Part shown: in pieces, positions 21,979 through 30,575 of the stretch
Numbering within the stretch: position 1 is the first letter of the stretch
How the letters are laid out: the number at the start of each line of letters is the position of its first letter
Origin: Streptomyces sp. AC558_RSS880
Lineage (GTDB): Bacteria; Actinomycetota; Actinomycetes; Streptomycetales; Streptomycetaceae
Length of the DNA stretch: 64,000 bases
Assembly: GCF_019049255.1 (NCBI RefSeq)
Contig: NZ_JAGMUJ010000150.1
Span: forward strand, 186,001 to 250,000
Direction: 5' to 3'
Notes under the pieces: generated by a model
The model's database searches: none
The model's input: the letters and a program-made list of their open reading frames with translations, nothing else
What the model was told of the DNA's origin: nothing
Program-made: the position numbers and the translations under genes

Positions 21979-24888
21979 ATGGTGATCGAGCGGCGGCAGC
22001 ATGTCACCGAGTCCCGGCCGTTGCTGGAGCGCCGACGGGAACTCCGGGCACTGGACGAGGCGCTGACGGCCCTGCGGGACACCCGGGACGGGGTGCCGCA
22101 GGTGCCGCGCGGTGGGCTCCTCGTCTTCACCGGCCCGGGCGGGATGGGCAAGACGGCGCTGCTGGCACAGGCCCGCTCCCGCGCGCTGGCCCAGGGGGTC
22201 ACCGTGCTGTCGGGCTGCGGCGGCCGGAACGAGCAGGAGCTGGCGTTCCGTGTGGTACGCCGGCTCCTCCAGCCCGCGCTGGCCGCGATGGACGGCGGCG
22301 AGCTCCGCGCGTTCCTGGGCAGCTGGTACGACGTCGTCGCCGCCGCCCTCGGCCTGGAGGCGGTGCCCGGCCCCCACGTGCCCGACCCGTCCGGGGTCCG
22401 CGAGGGCCTGGACTGGGTCGTCACCCGACTCGCCGTGCGGAAGGCACCCCTGGTGCTGCTGCTCGACGATCTGCACTGGGCGGACGTCGAGTCCCTCGAC
22501 TGGCTCACCTCCTTCGCGCCCCGGGTGGCGGACCTGCCGCTGCTGATCGTCCTCGCCCACCGGCCCGACGACCTGCCGCGCGAGGCGGAGCCGCTGCGCG
22601 CCCTGCCGGGCAGGCTCGGCACCCGCCCCTACGCGCTGGAGCCGCTCACCGCCGAGGGGGTGGCACGGATCGTCAGGGACGAGGTGGGGGACGAGGCCGA
22701 GGACGAGTTCTGCGAGGAATGCCGGCAGGTCACCGGGGGAAGCCCGTTCGAGGCCGTCGAACTCGCCATCCGTCTGGGCGAACGCAATCTGCGGGGCACC
22801 CGGCACGAGCTGCGCGCGATGCGGGACCTGGCCGCGGCGCTCAAGGGCCGCGGCCTGATCGAACGCCTGCACGCCCTCGGAACGTCCGCCGTCCGTTTCG
22901 CCTACGCCGCGGCCGTGCTCGGCGAGTCCGTGTCGCAGGAACTCGCCGCCACCATCGCCGTGGTCGGCAGCGAGGCGGCCGCCGAGGCGACGGAGCGGCT
23001 GCGCGCCGCCCGGATCCTGGCCGAGGACGACGGGACCGGGGACGGACTCGCCTTCGTCCACCCGCTGATCGCCACCACCGTCTACCGTTCCATCCCCCCG
23101 GCGCTGCGGGTCGGACTGCACAACAGGGCCGCCGAGGCCGTCCGCGCCGCCGGGTCCGGGCCGGCGGCGGCCGCCCGGCATCTGCTGGAGGTTCCCTGCG
23201 ACGGCCGCGTGGAGGCGGTGGCGTGTCTGCGCGAGGCCGCCCGCGAGTACATGCGCGCCGGCGCCCCGGAAGCGGCCCGGCGGCTGCTGACGCGGGCGCT
23301 CCAGGAGCCGCCGCTGCCGGAGCAGCGCGCCGAGCTGCTGCACGAACTCGCCTCCTCCACCTTCCTCATCAAGCCCACGGCCACGGTCGCGCACCTCCGT
23401 GAGGCGCTGGCGGAACCCGGCCTCGAACCGGAGCTGCGGGCGTCCATCGTGTACCGGCTCACGCAGGCGCTGGCACACATCGACGAGGTGGCCGAGGCCG
23501 CGGCCGTCGCCGCCGACGAGGCGCGGCGCACCCGGCATCCCCGGATCAGGTTGCGGATGCTGGCCGACCACTTCGTGTGGAGCTCGTACCGCACCGACGA
23601 GCCGGACCCCGCCGCCCGTTCGCGCAAGCTCGCCAGACTGGCCGCTAGGGTGGCCGGCCGTGGCCTGGAGGAGCGGTACATCCTGGGCCTGCGGGCCTGG
23701 GAGGCGGTGGTGTGCGGCGAGCCGCGGCAGACGGCCCTCGAGTACGCCGAGCGGGCCCTGCGGGGCGGGCTGAGCTGGACCGACGAGAACCGGGGCTTCG
23801 AGGTGCCGGTGGCGGTGGCGATGGTGTTCCTGTACGCCGACCGGCCGCGGCGGGCCGAGGAACTGTTCAGCAAGGGCATGGCGGAGTGCGAGGCGAAGGG
23901 CTGGCGCGGTTCCCACCTCGCCCTGGGCCAGACCCTCGCCGGGTACATCCGCTATCGCCGGGGGTCCCTGGCCGAGGCCGAGAACCTCGTCCGGGAAGGG
24001 CTGCGCATCGCCGACCGGGTGGAGGGGGCGGTGCCCGCCCAGTGGTTCGCCGTCGGCATCCTCATCCAGACCCTCCTGGCCCGCGGGCGTACGGCGGCGG
24101 CACGCCGGATCGCCGACCACCACCGCTACGGCGGGCCGGCCCCGAACGCCGTCATCTACCCCGACCCGCGCACGGTGTACGCCGAGCTGCTGCTGGCGGA
24201 GGGCCGCGCGGACGAGGCCGCCGCGCTGCTCCGTGCCGTCGGGGACTGGCTGGACGGGCGGGAGTGGCGCAATCCCGCCTGGTGCGCCTGGCAGTCGGGG
24301 CTGGCGTCCGCGCTCGCCCGCAGCGCGCCCGACCGGGCGGTCCGGCACGCTCAGGACGCGGTCAAGCGGGCCCGGGACTTCGGGGCGGCCTCGGCGATCG
24401 GGCAGGCGCTGCACACCCTGGCCGAGGTGACCGGCGGCCCGGCCTCGCTCGATCTGCACGCGGAGGCCGTCGGCCATCTGGAACAGTCCCCCGCGGCCTA
24501 CGAACTGGCCCGCGCCCTGGTCGGCCACGGGGCGGCGCTGTCCCGCACCGGACAGTTGCAGGAGGCCGCCGACCGCCTCTACCGCGGACTGGAGGGCGCC
24601 GTGCACTGCGGCGCGGAGGCGCTGGCGGTACGGGCCAGGAACGAACTCGCCGCGGCCGGACTGCGGTCGCTGCCCCTGCGTTACACCCAGACGGACACGC
24701 TCACCGCGCCCGAACGGGAGGCCGCCGAGCTGACGGTCCGGGGGGCGTCCACGGCGGTGATCGCCGGGAAGCTGCGCCTCACGGAGCAGGGCGTACGCCA
24801 TCTGCTCTCCTCGGTCTACCGCAAGATCGGCACGGACGCCTCGGGCCTGGCGGCCGCACTGGAGTCGTTTCCCCGGCCGCGGCCGTGA
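21979..24888 (+). CDS. LAL-type LuxR family regulator (ATPase plus TPR plus HTH)
   Basis: The 969-residue regulator has Walker A GPGGMGKT at about residues 52-59, Walker B LVLLLDDLHWAD near 157, and a long alpha-helical TPR-like middle. The C-terminal LuxR HTH is LTAPEREAAELTVRGASTAVIAGKL, then TEQGVRHLLSSVYRKIG. The recognition helix departs from the common TVENHL wording but keeps the fold. LAL proteins are usually activators of secondary metabolism. It lies 200 nt after the terpene cyclase on the same strand and is the obvious candidate regulator of that cluster. The ATG at 21979 has GGAAG upstream; the frame is open to 21826. Confidence 0.9.
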   Translation: MVIERRQHVTESRPLLERRRELRALDEALTALRDTRDGVPQVPRGGLLVFTGPGGMGKTALLAQARSRALAQGVTVLSGCGGRNEQELAFRVVRRLLQPALAAMDGGELRAFLGSWYDVVAAALGLEAVPGPHVPDPSGVREGLDWVVTRLAVRKAPLVLLLDDLHWADVESLDWLTSFAPRVADLPLLIVLAHRPDDLPREAEPLRALPGRLGTRPYALEPLTAEGVARIVRDEVGDEAEDEFCEECRQVTGGSPFEAVELAIRLGERNLRGTRHELRAMRDLAAALKGRGLIERLHALGTSAVRFAYAAAVLGESVSQELAATIAVVGSEAAAEATERLRAARILAEDDGTGDGLAFVHPLIATTVYRSIPPALRVGLHNRAAEAVRAAGSGPAAAARHLLEVPCDGRVEAVACLREAAREYMRAGAPEAARRLLTRALQEPPLPEQRAELLHELASSTFLIKPTATVAHLREALAEPGLEPELRASIVYRLTQALAHIDEVAEAAAVAADEARRTRHPRIRLRMLADHFVWSSYRTDEPDPAARSRKLARLAARVAGRGLEERYILGLRAWEAVVCGEPRQTALEYAERALRGGLSWTDENRGFEVPVAVAMVFLYADRPRRAEELFSKGMAECEAKGWRGSHLALGQTLAGYIRYRRGSLAEAENLVREGLRIADRVEGAVPAQWFAVGILIQTLLARGRTAAARRIADHHRYGGPAPNAVIYPDPRTVYAELLLAEGRADEAAALLRAVGDWLDGREWRNPAWCAWQSGLASALARSAPDRAVRHAQDAVKRARDFGAASAIGQALHTLAEVTGGPASLDLHAEAVGHLEQSPAAYELARALVGHGAALSRTGQLQEAADRLYRGLEGAVHCGAEALAVRARNELAAAGLRSLPLRYTQTDTLTAPEREAAELTVRGASTAVIAGKLRLTEQGVRHLLSSVYRKIGTDASGLAAALESFPRPRP

Positions 24889-25008
24889 GGCGTCGCGTCA
24901 CAGGGTGATCGCGGACCGTACCAGGGTCATCACCAAGGCGCCCGTACCAACGGCCCGGATCGGTGATCCCCGCCGAAGGTTCCGCCTCCAGGCCCTCACG
25001 CTCCCTGC

Positions 25009-25170
25009 CCGGCCACGCAGCCGGTCGTGGAACTCCGCGCCCGGCCCGTGCGCACGCCACCGACGGAAGAAGGCATGGCCCCGGCCCCCGTCAGGGAAGT
25101 CATCAGGCATCGCCCGTCAGGGGATCCCGCCCGCGACCAGGTAACGGATCGTGTCCGGCGTCTGGCGGCT
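25009..25170 (-). pseudogene. IS5-family transposase fragment with in-frame stop
   Basis: Minus-strand translation gives DTIRYLVAGGIP-stop-RAMPDDFPDG, then HAFFRRWRAHG and EFHDRLRG. This matches the N-terminal region of IS5-type transposases, where the sequence runs RYLL..GxPWRAMPxDFPPW..VYxFFRRW. The conserved Trp codon has become TGA (25117-25119). No inverted repeats or remaining catalytic domain were found, so only a relic is left. Confidence 0.6.
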
Positions 25171-25431
25171 CGGTGACGGTGGCGTGCCGGGAAACATCAG
25201 GCAGACCACGCGGGACACCCGGCTCCGCACCGGTCACAGGACGGGCCGGCGAGCCCCGTTCGTCGGCGTCTCGTCGATGCCCGGGGCCTGCGGGGTCTCA
25301 GGGGGTCGGTCTCCCGGTCTCCGCCACGATCCGTGCGGCCCTCTCACGGAACTCGGCTGTGAACGCCCGTTGTCTTTCCGCCGTGACTCTCGGTTTCCCC
25401 GCGGTCCCGAACCCCACGTCACGGAGGGAAA

Positions 25432-25593
25432 ATGCACAACGGCACAGGGACGGTGCCGCAGGGCCCTCCGAACTCACCTTCCCGGGACGAACGGCGGGCC
25501 TTGGCAGGCCGGTTCACCGTACAACGCCGCCGTTGCCTCCATCGGACACTGGCAGGGCTCCATCGTCAGTGGGCTGAAATGGACAGCCGATAA
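25432..25593 (+). CDS. Possible small basic protein (53 aa)
   Basis: An ATG with a strong GGAGGG ribosome site 5 nt upstream opens 53 codons ending in TAA. The product is Arg-rich (DERRALAGRFTVQRRR, then LHRQWAEMDSR). The family is not recognised and there is no coding-bias support. It is included because the ribosome site is unusually good. Confidence 0.3.
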   Translation: MHNGTGTVPQGPPNSPSRDERRALAGRFTVQRRRCLHRTLAGLHRQWAEMDSR

Positions 25594-25748
25594 TCAGGAA
25601 ATAATCTGTTACGCGCTCGCGGTGCACACAAGAACCAACGCCGCCCCGGAACGACCCTGGGGCTCTCCCCACGGCAACCGCGCCGCTCGCCCTCTGCCGG
25701 AATGTGACTTCCGGTCACTCCCAACCCCTGCACAAGGAGCACAACAGA

Positions 25749-26717
25749 ATGCCTGAGCTGCCCAAACGGAACACAGGCCAAGGCCGACACGTGAGTTCAC
25801 CACCGGACGGGCATTCCGGTATCAACGATGCGGCAAAGCTGGCAGCAGCCCGTGCCGCTCTTGCCCGTGCGGCTGCGGCCCACCGAGTCGACACCGGGGA
25901 TGACAAGGAAATTTCACAACCGGAGCCGACCGTCCGTACCGCCGGCCGCGACGAAGCCACCACCGTCCCGACGGCACCGGACGACAGCCCCCGACCCGGC
26001 CCACGCCGCCCACCCGCGAAGTGGATTGCCATCGCCTCCGCGGCCGTCGCGGTGATAATCGCCGGAGCGGCCGTCACGATCAGCGGGCCCCGGGGGGAGG
26101 CCGATCGACAGTCCAACGCCGCGGGCGAGCTGTACCAGTCCGATGCGACCGAACCTGAAAGCCCCGATACGCAACGGTCTCCGGGCGCTTCAGCGAGCGC
26201 GACCGCGTCGTCCCGCCCCCCTTCCGCCGGCTCTCCCACGCCCTCCGGCCAGGAAACGCGACCGGGCACGGACAAGGCGGCAGAGGACGACGCGAAGCCC
26301 ACCGTGAGCAAGGCGCCGCACAAGGACGGAACCGACCGGGGAGGCGACTCGACTCCCGGCCCCGGGAGGGCGCTCACGGTCGAAGCCTCCGGCAACTGCC
26401 TGACAGGCGCCGGCTCAGGGTCCGAACTCGTGGTCGCAGCCTGCACCGGCGCGACCTCCCAGTCGTGGAGCATCGGGTCCGACACGGCGCTCCAGCAGGG
26501 TGACCTCTGCGCGACCGTCACCGGCACCGCGGACCGCACACCTGTGGTCCTCACACCGTGTGACCAGTCGGCAGCTCAGCGGTTCAGCCTGTCGGGAAAA
26601 TCGTTACGGTCCGCGTCGAGCGGTAAATGCCTGGACCTCTTCGGAGGGGCGTCCGGCACTCAGGTGGTGCTCTGGGAATGCAACGGTCGTGACAACCAAC
26701 GGTGGAGCAGTACCTGA
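25749..26717 (+). CDS. Membrane-anchored ricin-type beta-trefoil lectin, TTA-containing
   Basis: The 322-residue protein has a cytoplasmic N-terminus (Ala-rich helix near residues 28-45) and a transmembrane segment at about residues 92-112 (KWIAIASAAVAVIIAGAAV). A Ser/Pro/Thr-rich stalk spans about 120-205, and a C-terminal ricin B domain has Q-x-W-type repeats SQSWSI, AQRFSL and NQRWSS with paired Cys. It probably binds carbohydrate outside the cell. AAGGAG lies 10 nt before the ATG. Codon 286 is TTA (26604-26606), the rare bldA-dependent leucine codon, and codon use is less GC-biased than in neighbours. A 34-nt palindrome terminates it. Confidence 0.8.
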   Translation: MPELPKRNTGQGRHVSSPPDGHSGINDAAKLAAARAALARAAAAHRVDTGDDKEISQPEPTVRTAGRDEATTVPTAPDDSPRPGPRRPPAKWIAIASAAVAVIIAGAAVTISGPRGEADRQSNAAGELYQSDATEPESPDTQRSPGASASATASSRPPSAGSPTPSGQETRPGTDKAAEDDAKPTVSKAPHKDGTDRGGDSTPGPGRALTVEASGNCLTGAGSGSELVVAACTGATSQSWSIGSDTALQQGDLCATVTGTADRTPVVLTPCDQSAAQRFSLSGKSLRSASSGKCLDLFGGASGTQVVLWECNGRDNQRWSST

Positions 26718-26741
26718 CCACTGCGCACGAAGGGCCGGCGG

Positions 26742-26775
26742 CCCAGGTGACCGGTGGGCCCACCGGTCACCTGGG
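26742..26775. terminator. Perfect 34-nt palindrome after the lectin gene
   Basis: Arms 26742-26758 and 26759-26775 are perfectly complementary with no separate loop; in RNA the centre would open to about 4 nt. It starts 25 nt past the lectin stop. Confidence 0.8.
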
Positions 26776-26804
26776 TACCGGGACCTGTGCGGTGGGATGC
26801 TCCC

Positions 26805-26981
26805 GTGAGCCGCACCGTGAAAGAGGCCAGCCGCCGCGTGCTCCGTGCCCGGGACGCGATGGACATGGCCCTGTGGCAGCGCGACCGGGACGGATCCCCC
26901 GTACGGCAGGCGAGCCAGGGCGTTGCAGGACGGCGGTTCCGGGCCTGTAGCCATCCCTGGTCCCGGGCGGTGCAGGCGTGA
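26805..26981 (+). CDS. Possible small ORF of unknown nature
   Basis: A GTG with GGTGGGA upstream opens 58 codons beginning SRTVKEASRRVLRARDAMDM. The first half looks protein-like (amphipathic, charged helix), but the second half overlaps the 3' end of the decayed recombinase on the other strand. No family recognised; may be a remnant. Confidence 0.2.
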   Translation: MSRTVKEASRRVLRARDAMDMALWQRDRDGSPVRQASQGVAGRRFRACSHPWSRAVQA

Positions 26982-27905
26982 CGCGGAGGCGCGTTCCTCG
27001 AAGTCCGGGTGTACAGCCGGGTGTGGCACCGCCCGCACACGGCGATCTCCGTAAGAAGGTACTCACGGTTCGAGTTACGCGCCCAAGGCGCCCTCCGGTT
27101 GAGGATCGCCTTCTCCAACGCCTCGTGGGTCACCCGGTCGAACAGCCCCTCACACAGCCTTACGGGTTTCCCGTCCTTACCGAGCGCGGTCTTGTTCTGG
27201 TGCATCAGGTAACCGGGCGTCGCCTCGGACGAGGATGTTCCCCAGGCTCTGCGGGGCCCACGGCCGGCCCGGCCGGCTTGCCGTACATCGCGGCCAGGTG
27301 GTCCGCAGGCGGTGCCTCGCCCGCTCGGTCGAGACGGGCCGCTTCACTGCTGGTGGTGGTGACGCTCTCGGGATCGGCCAGGATGCGACGGGCGACATCT
27401 CGTATCACCTCGGAGGCGTGCGGGTGCGACTCGACGTGATCGACCTTGTCTCCATGGCCTTCCGCACGTGCTGGAAGCCGCAGGGCGGCTTGCCCTTCGG
27501 CCGGCCTGCTGCCCGGATCTCGATCGTAGCGTCGCGGTTCCGGCGCCGGGTCGCGCGGAGTTCCGTCTGCGCGCCCCGGGCCTCCACGGTGAAACGGTTC
27601 TCGTCGGCCGGGTCGTCCGGTTCCCACGGGCCGTCGTGTCCGTGACGTGACGAGCACCTTCTTCTCGTCCCGCATCTTGTATCCGGTGTTCGGCCGGTCG
27701 ACGACGTCACGGCCCAGCCGGTCCACGGCGGCTGCGACGAGACCGTCGTAAGGACCCCTCTCGTCGCGGAGCCGGGGGCCCGGTCCCGGGCGGGTCACGG
27801 GGCCGGTGGAACCCGAGACCTTCCAGGCGTCGGCCCAGCCGATGATGTGCGCACCCACGGACGCGGCGGCGGTGAGCACGTTCTCCCGCCGACGCTCAGA
27901 GGATG
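26924..27905 (-). pseudogene. Decayed large serine recombinase
   Basis: Fragments in alternating frames on the minus strand assemble into one recombinase. From N to C: ENVLTAAASVGAHIIGWADA with RDERGPYDGLVAAAVDRLGR (resolvase domain), then RRNRDATIEIRAAGRPKGKP, VDHVESHPHASEVIRDVARR, SLGNILVRGDARL, GKDGKPVRLCEGLFDRVTHE, and the Cys pair CGRCHTRLY of the zinc-ribbon. At least four frameshifts interrupt it, the catalytic-Ser N-terminus is missing, and the C-terminal coiled coil is absent. A Cys-rich stretch (CDGCGECPLG) lies just upstream on the same strand (27906-28060) and may belong to the same element. Likely relic of an integrative element. Confidence 0.7.
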
Positions 27906-28070
27906 ACGTGGCCGGCTTCACGTGCGACAGTCGCCGCACGCCGAGCGGGCATTCACCGCATCCGTCACAGGGACGTTCGATCGCATGGGGGCAGTGCCGT
28001 GCAGGTTTCTCTCCGTTCGCGCACACAGGGTACGGAGAATCGACGGCACGACCCCCGGGAACGATCTTGG

Positions 28071-28493
28071 TCAGCCGAGGAAACTCAGGCGAACCTGCCG
28101 GTTGGCGTTGTCCTTGTTGGTGTCGACCAGGCACACCGACTGCCAGGTGCCCAGTTCCAGCCGTCCGTCCACCACCGGGAGCGTCGCGTGCGGTGGGACG
28201 AAGGCGGGCAGGACGTGGTCGCGGCCGTGGCCGGGGCTGCCGTGGCGGTGCTGCCAGCGGTCGTCGGCGGGCAGCAGGGTGTGCAGGGCGGACAGGAGGT
28301 CGTCGTCGCTGCCGGCGCCGGTCTCGATGACGGCGATCCCGGCCGTGGCGTGCGGCACGAAGATGTTCAGCAGGCCGTCCCGGCCGACCGCCGTCTCCCG
28401 CAGGAAGGCTTCGCAGTCGCCGGTGATGTCGGCGACCCTCTCGTCGGAGCCGGTGGCGATGTTCAGGACTCGGGTGGTGAAGGCATCGGACAT
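28071..28493 (-). CDS. YjbQ family protein (secondary thiamine-phosphate synthase-like)
   Basis: The 140-residue protein has the UPF0047/YjbQ signatures VPHATAGIAVIETG and GTWQSVCLVDTN, plus the HRHGSPGHGRDHV segment with metal-binding His. Structures of the family show a small trimeric beta fold with a metal site; weak thiamine-phosphate synthase activity has been described for the E. coli member. ATG at 28493 follows AGGATGGAG; an in-frame ATG sits three codons upstream. It is divergent from the FAD monooxygenase gene. Confidence 0.88.
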   Translation of the reverse strand: MSDAFTTRVLNIATGSDERVADITGDCEAFLRETAVGRDGLLNIFVPHATAGIAVIETGAGSDDDLLSALHTLLPADDRWQHRHGSPGHGRDHVLPAFVPPHATLPVVDGRLELGTWQSVCLVDTNKDNANRQVRLSFLG

Positions 28494-28576
28494 GTGCTCC
28501 ATCCTGACCCATGCACTCGGCTTCCCGGGGGAGCGCCGACGGGAAGATCCACGACCTCCGTACGGTTGGTAGAAAC

Positions 28577-29656
28577 GTGAACAACATGCGCGAGGTCGAG
28601 GTGGTCGTCATAGGCGCCGGGCAGGCCGGGCTGTCGAGCGCCCATCACCTGAGGCGGGCCGGTTTCGAGCCGGACCGCGGCTTCGTGGTGCTGGACCACT
28701 CCCCCGGTCCCGGCGGCGCCTGGCAGTTCCGGTGGCCGTCGCTGACGTACGGCAAGGTGCACGGGATGCACGCGCTGCCCGGCATGGAGCTTGACGACGC
28801 CGATCCGGCGCGGGCCTCCTCCGAGGTGATCAGCGAGTACTTCGAACGCTATGAGCGGACCTTCGACCTGCGGGTACGGCGTCCGGTGGACGTGCGGGCG
28901 GTGCGGGAGGGGTCCGGCGGACGGCTGCTGGTGGAGACCTCGGACGGCGACTGGTCGGCGCGGGCGCTGATCAACGCCACCGGCACCTGGGACCGGCCGT
29001 TCTGGCCGCGCTATCCGGGCCGGGAGACCTTCCGGGGTCGGCAGTTGCACACGGCGCGGTACCCGGGGCCGGAGGCGTTCGCCGGGCAGCGGGTGGTCGT
29101 GGTGGGCGGCGGCGCGTCGGGGACCCAGCACCTGCTGGAGATCGCGCCGTACGCGGCGGCCACGACGTGGGTGACCCGGCGGCCCCCGGTCTTCCGTGAG
29201 GGCCCCTTCGACGAGGAGGCGGGCCGGGCGGCCGTGGCACTCGTCGAGGAGCGGGTGCGGCAGGGGCTGCCGCCGCGCAGTGTCGTCTCGGTGACGGGGC
29301 TGCCGCTCAACGACGCGATCCGCCGGGGTCTGGCGGACGGTGTGCTCGACCGGCGGCCCATGTTCGAGCGGATCACGCCCGACGGTGTGGAGTGGGCGGA
29401 CGGGCGGCGGGTGGCGGCCGACGTCATCCTGTGGGCGACCGGCTTCCGACCGGCCGTCGGGCATCTCGCCCCGTTGCGGCTGCGGGAGCCGGGGGGCGGG
29501 ATCCGGGTCGAGGGGACGCGGGCGGTCGCCGACCCGCGGATCCATCTGGTCGGCTACGGCCCCTCGGCGAGCACCATCGGCGCCAACCGGGCCGGACGCG
29601 CGGCGGTACGGGACATCAGGCGGCTGCTGGCACGGGAGGAGCCGGCCGCGGCGTGA
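28577..29656 (+). CDS. FAD/NAD(P)-dependent flavin monooxygenase-like oxidoreductase
   Basis: The 359-residue protein starts NNMREVEVVVIGAGQAGLSS, an FAD-binding Rossmann GxGxxG. A second nucleotide site VVVVGGGASGTQ follows near residue 175, then the ILWATGFRP motif typical of flavin-containing monooxygenases and CzcO-like proteins. LINATGTWDRPFWP is the FMO-type linking segment. Probably uses NADPH and O2; substrate unknown. The GTG at 28577 lacks a ribosome site, but a TACGGT box ends 10 nt upstream, so the leader would be very short. An ATG at 28586 is an alternative. Confidence 0.85.
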   Translation: MNNMREVEVVVIGAGQAGLSSAHHLRRAGFEPDRGFVVLDHSPGPGGAWQFRWPSLTYGKVHGMHALPGMELDDADPARASSEVISEYFERYERTFDLRVRRPVDVRAVREGSGGRLLVETSDGDWSARALINATGTWDRPFWPRYPGRETFRGRQLHTARYPGPEAFAGQRVVVVGGGASGTQHLLEIAPYAAATTWVTRRPPVFREGPFDEEAGRAAVALVEERVRQGLPPRSVVSVTGLPLNDAIRRGLADGVLDRRPMFERITPDGVEWADGRRVAADVILWATGFRPAVGHLAPLRLREPGGGIRVEGTRAVADPRIHLVGYGPSASTIGANRAGRAAVRDIRRLLAREEPAAA

Positions 29657-29674
29657 CGGCCGGAGGTCGGCCGC

Positions 29675-30532
29675 TCACTTCTTGGACGGTGCGCTCGCCT
29701 TCCCGCTCGCCTTCTTCCGCTCGGCGTCGGACTCGGCGACGTTGCGCTGGTGTTCCGCGTAGTCGGCCGTGAAGCGGGTGTCGCCCGGCCTGACGGTGAC
29801 GAAGTAGAGCCAGTCGCCCGGCGCCGGGTTGATCGCGGCGCGCACCGCGTCCTCGCCGGGGTTGTCGATCGGGGTCGGGGGGAGTCCCATGCGCCGGTAG
29901 GAGTTGTAGGGGCTGTCGATCTCGGTGTCGGCGGCCGTCGTGCGCGGCGCCCCGCGGTTCAGGGCGTAGTCGACGGTGGAGTCCATCTGGAGCGGCATGC
30001 CGCGCTCCAGCCGGTTGAAGATCACCCGGGCCACCTTGCCCATGTCGGCCTTGGTGGGCGCCTCGGCCTGGACGATGCTCGCGACGGTGACCGCCTGGTA
30101 GACGTTCATCGCGTTGCGCTGCGCACCGGCGGCGATCGGGGCTCCGTTGAACTTCTTGTCGGCGGTGTCGACCATGCGGGACAGCAGCTTCTGCGGGGTC
30201 GTCTTCTCCCGGAGCGGATAGGTCGCCGGGAAGAGGTAGCCCTCCGGGTTGCCCCCGGCCTCGTCGGGCAGCTTCAGGTCCGCCTTGGCGAGGGACTTCT
30301 TCGTGGTGCCGGCGGGCAGGTCGAGGACCTCGTCGACGGCGGCGTACACCTGGCTCGCGCGCCAGCCCTCCGGGACCACCAGGGTCGTGGGACGGGAGTC
30401 GTCGCCGCCGTTCATGATCAGCAGCGGCACCGCCACGGCGGTGCCGGCCACGACGGCCCCGAGCGCCGCGAGGGCGAGACGGCCCCGGCGCGTCAGTCGG
30501 ATCGTGCTCCGTGACGGAGTGTTCGTCTGCAT
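29675..30532 (-). CDS. MltG/YceG-like endolytic transglycosylase
   Basis: The 285-residue protein has a short cytoplasmic tail, one TM helix (about residues 21-43) and an external YceG-like domain with VPEGWRASQVYAAVDEVLDL and NPEGYLFPATYPL. The active-site region is VASIVQAEAPTKADMGKVAR, with the catalytic Glu in VQAEA; GDWLYFVTVRPGDTRFTADYAEH follows. MltG cleaves nascent peptidoglycan and helps set glycan length. This copy is shorter than the main actinobacterial MltG and may be a paralogue. It follows the ABC exporter gene by 43 nt, yet has its own TACCGT -10 box 6 nt before the ATG. Confidence 0.8.
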   Translation of the reverse strand: MQTNTPSRSTIRLTRRGRLALAALGAVVAGTAVAVPLLIMNGGDDSRPTTLVVPEGWRASQVYAAVDEVLDLPAGTTKKSLAKADLKLPDEAGGNPEGYLFPATYPLREKTTPQKLLSRMVDTADKKFNGAPIAAGAQRNAMNVYQAVTVASIVQAEAPTKADMGKVARVIFNRLERGMPLQMDSTVDYALNRGAPRTTAADTEIDSPYNSYRRMGLPPTPIDNPGEDAVRAAINPAPGDWLYFVTVRPGDTRFTADYAEHQRNVAESDAERKKASGKASAPSKK

Positions 30533-30538
30533 GCGGGC

Positions 30539-30544
30539 ACGGTA
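30539..30544 (-). promoter_or_regulatory. -10 box (TACCGT) of the MltG-like gene
   Basis: On the minus strand TACCGT ends 6 nt before the ATG at 30532, a leaderless arrangement. Confidence 0.4.
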
Positions 30545-30575
30545 ACCCGCACATCGGGACAAACCCGGCATATCT

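Larger units (their letters stand above)
24889..25748. other. Non-genic stretch with transposase relic and one small ORF
   Basis: This 860-nt interval has lower GC in its right half. It holds an IS5-type transposase fragment on the minus strand (25009-25170) and a possible 53-codon gene (25432-25593), listed separately. Nothing else was recognised. Confidence 0.7.

Noticed and set aside
24683..24690. TTA trinucleotide in the LAL regulator gene
   Set aside because: In frame it is split as CGT-TAC (Arg-Tyr), so it is not a leucine TTA codon.
21874..24801. A 975-codon antisense frame over the LAL regulator
   Set aside because: Low-complexity Gln/Arg/Gly product without motifs; the LAL regulator on the plus strand is clear.
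28087..28611. Extension of the recombinase-like minus-strand frame up to 28611
   Set aside because: Above 28071 it is a shadow of the YjbQ gene, which is in a different frame on the same strand and has all family motifs.
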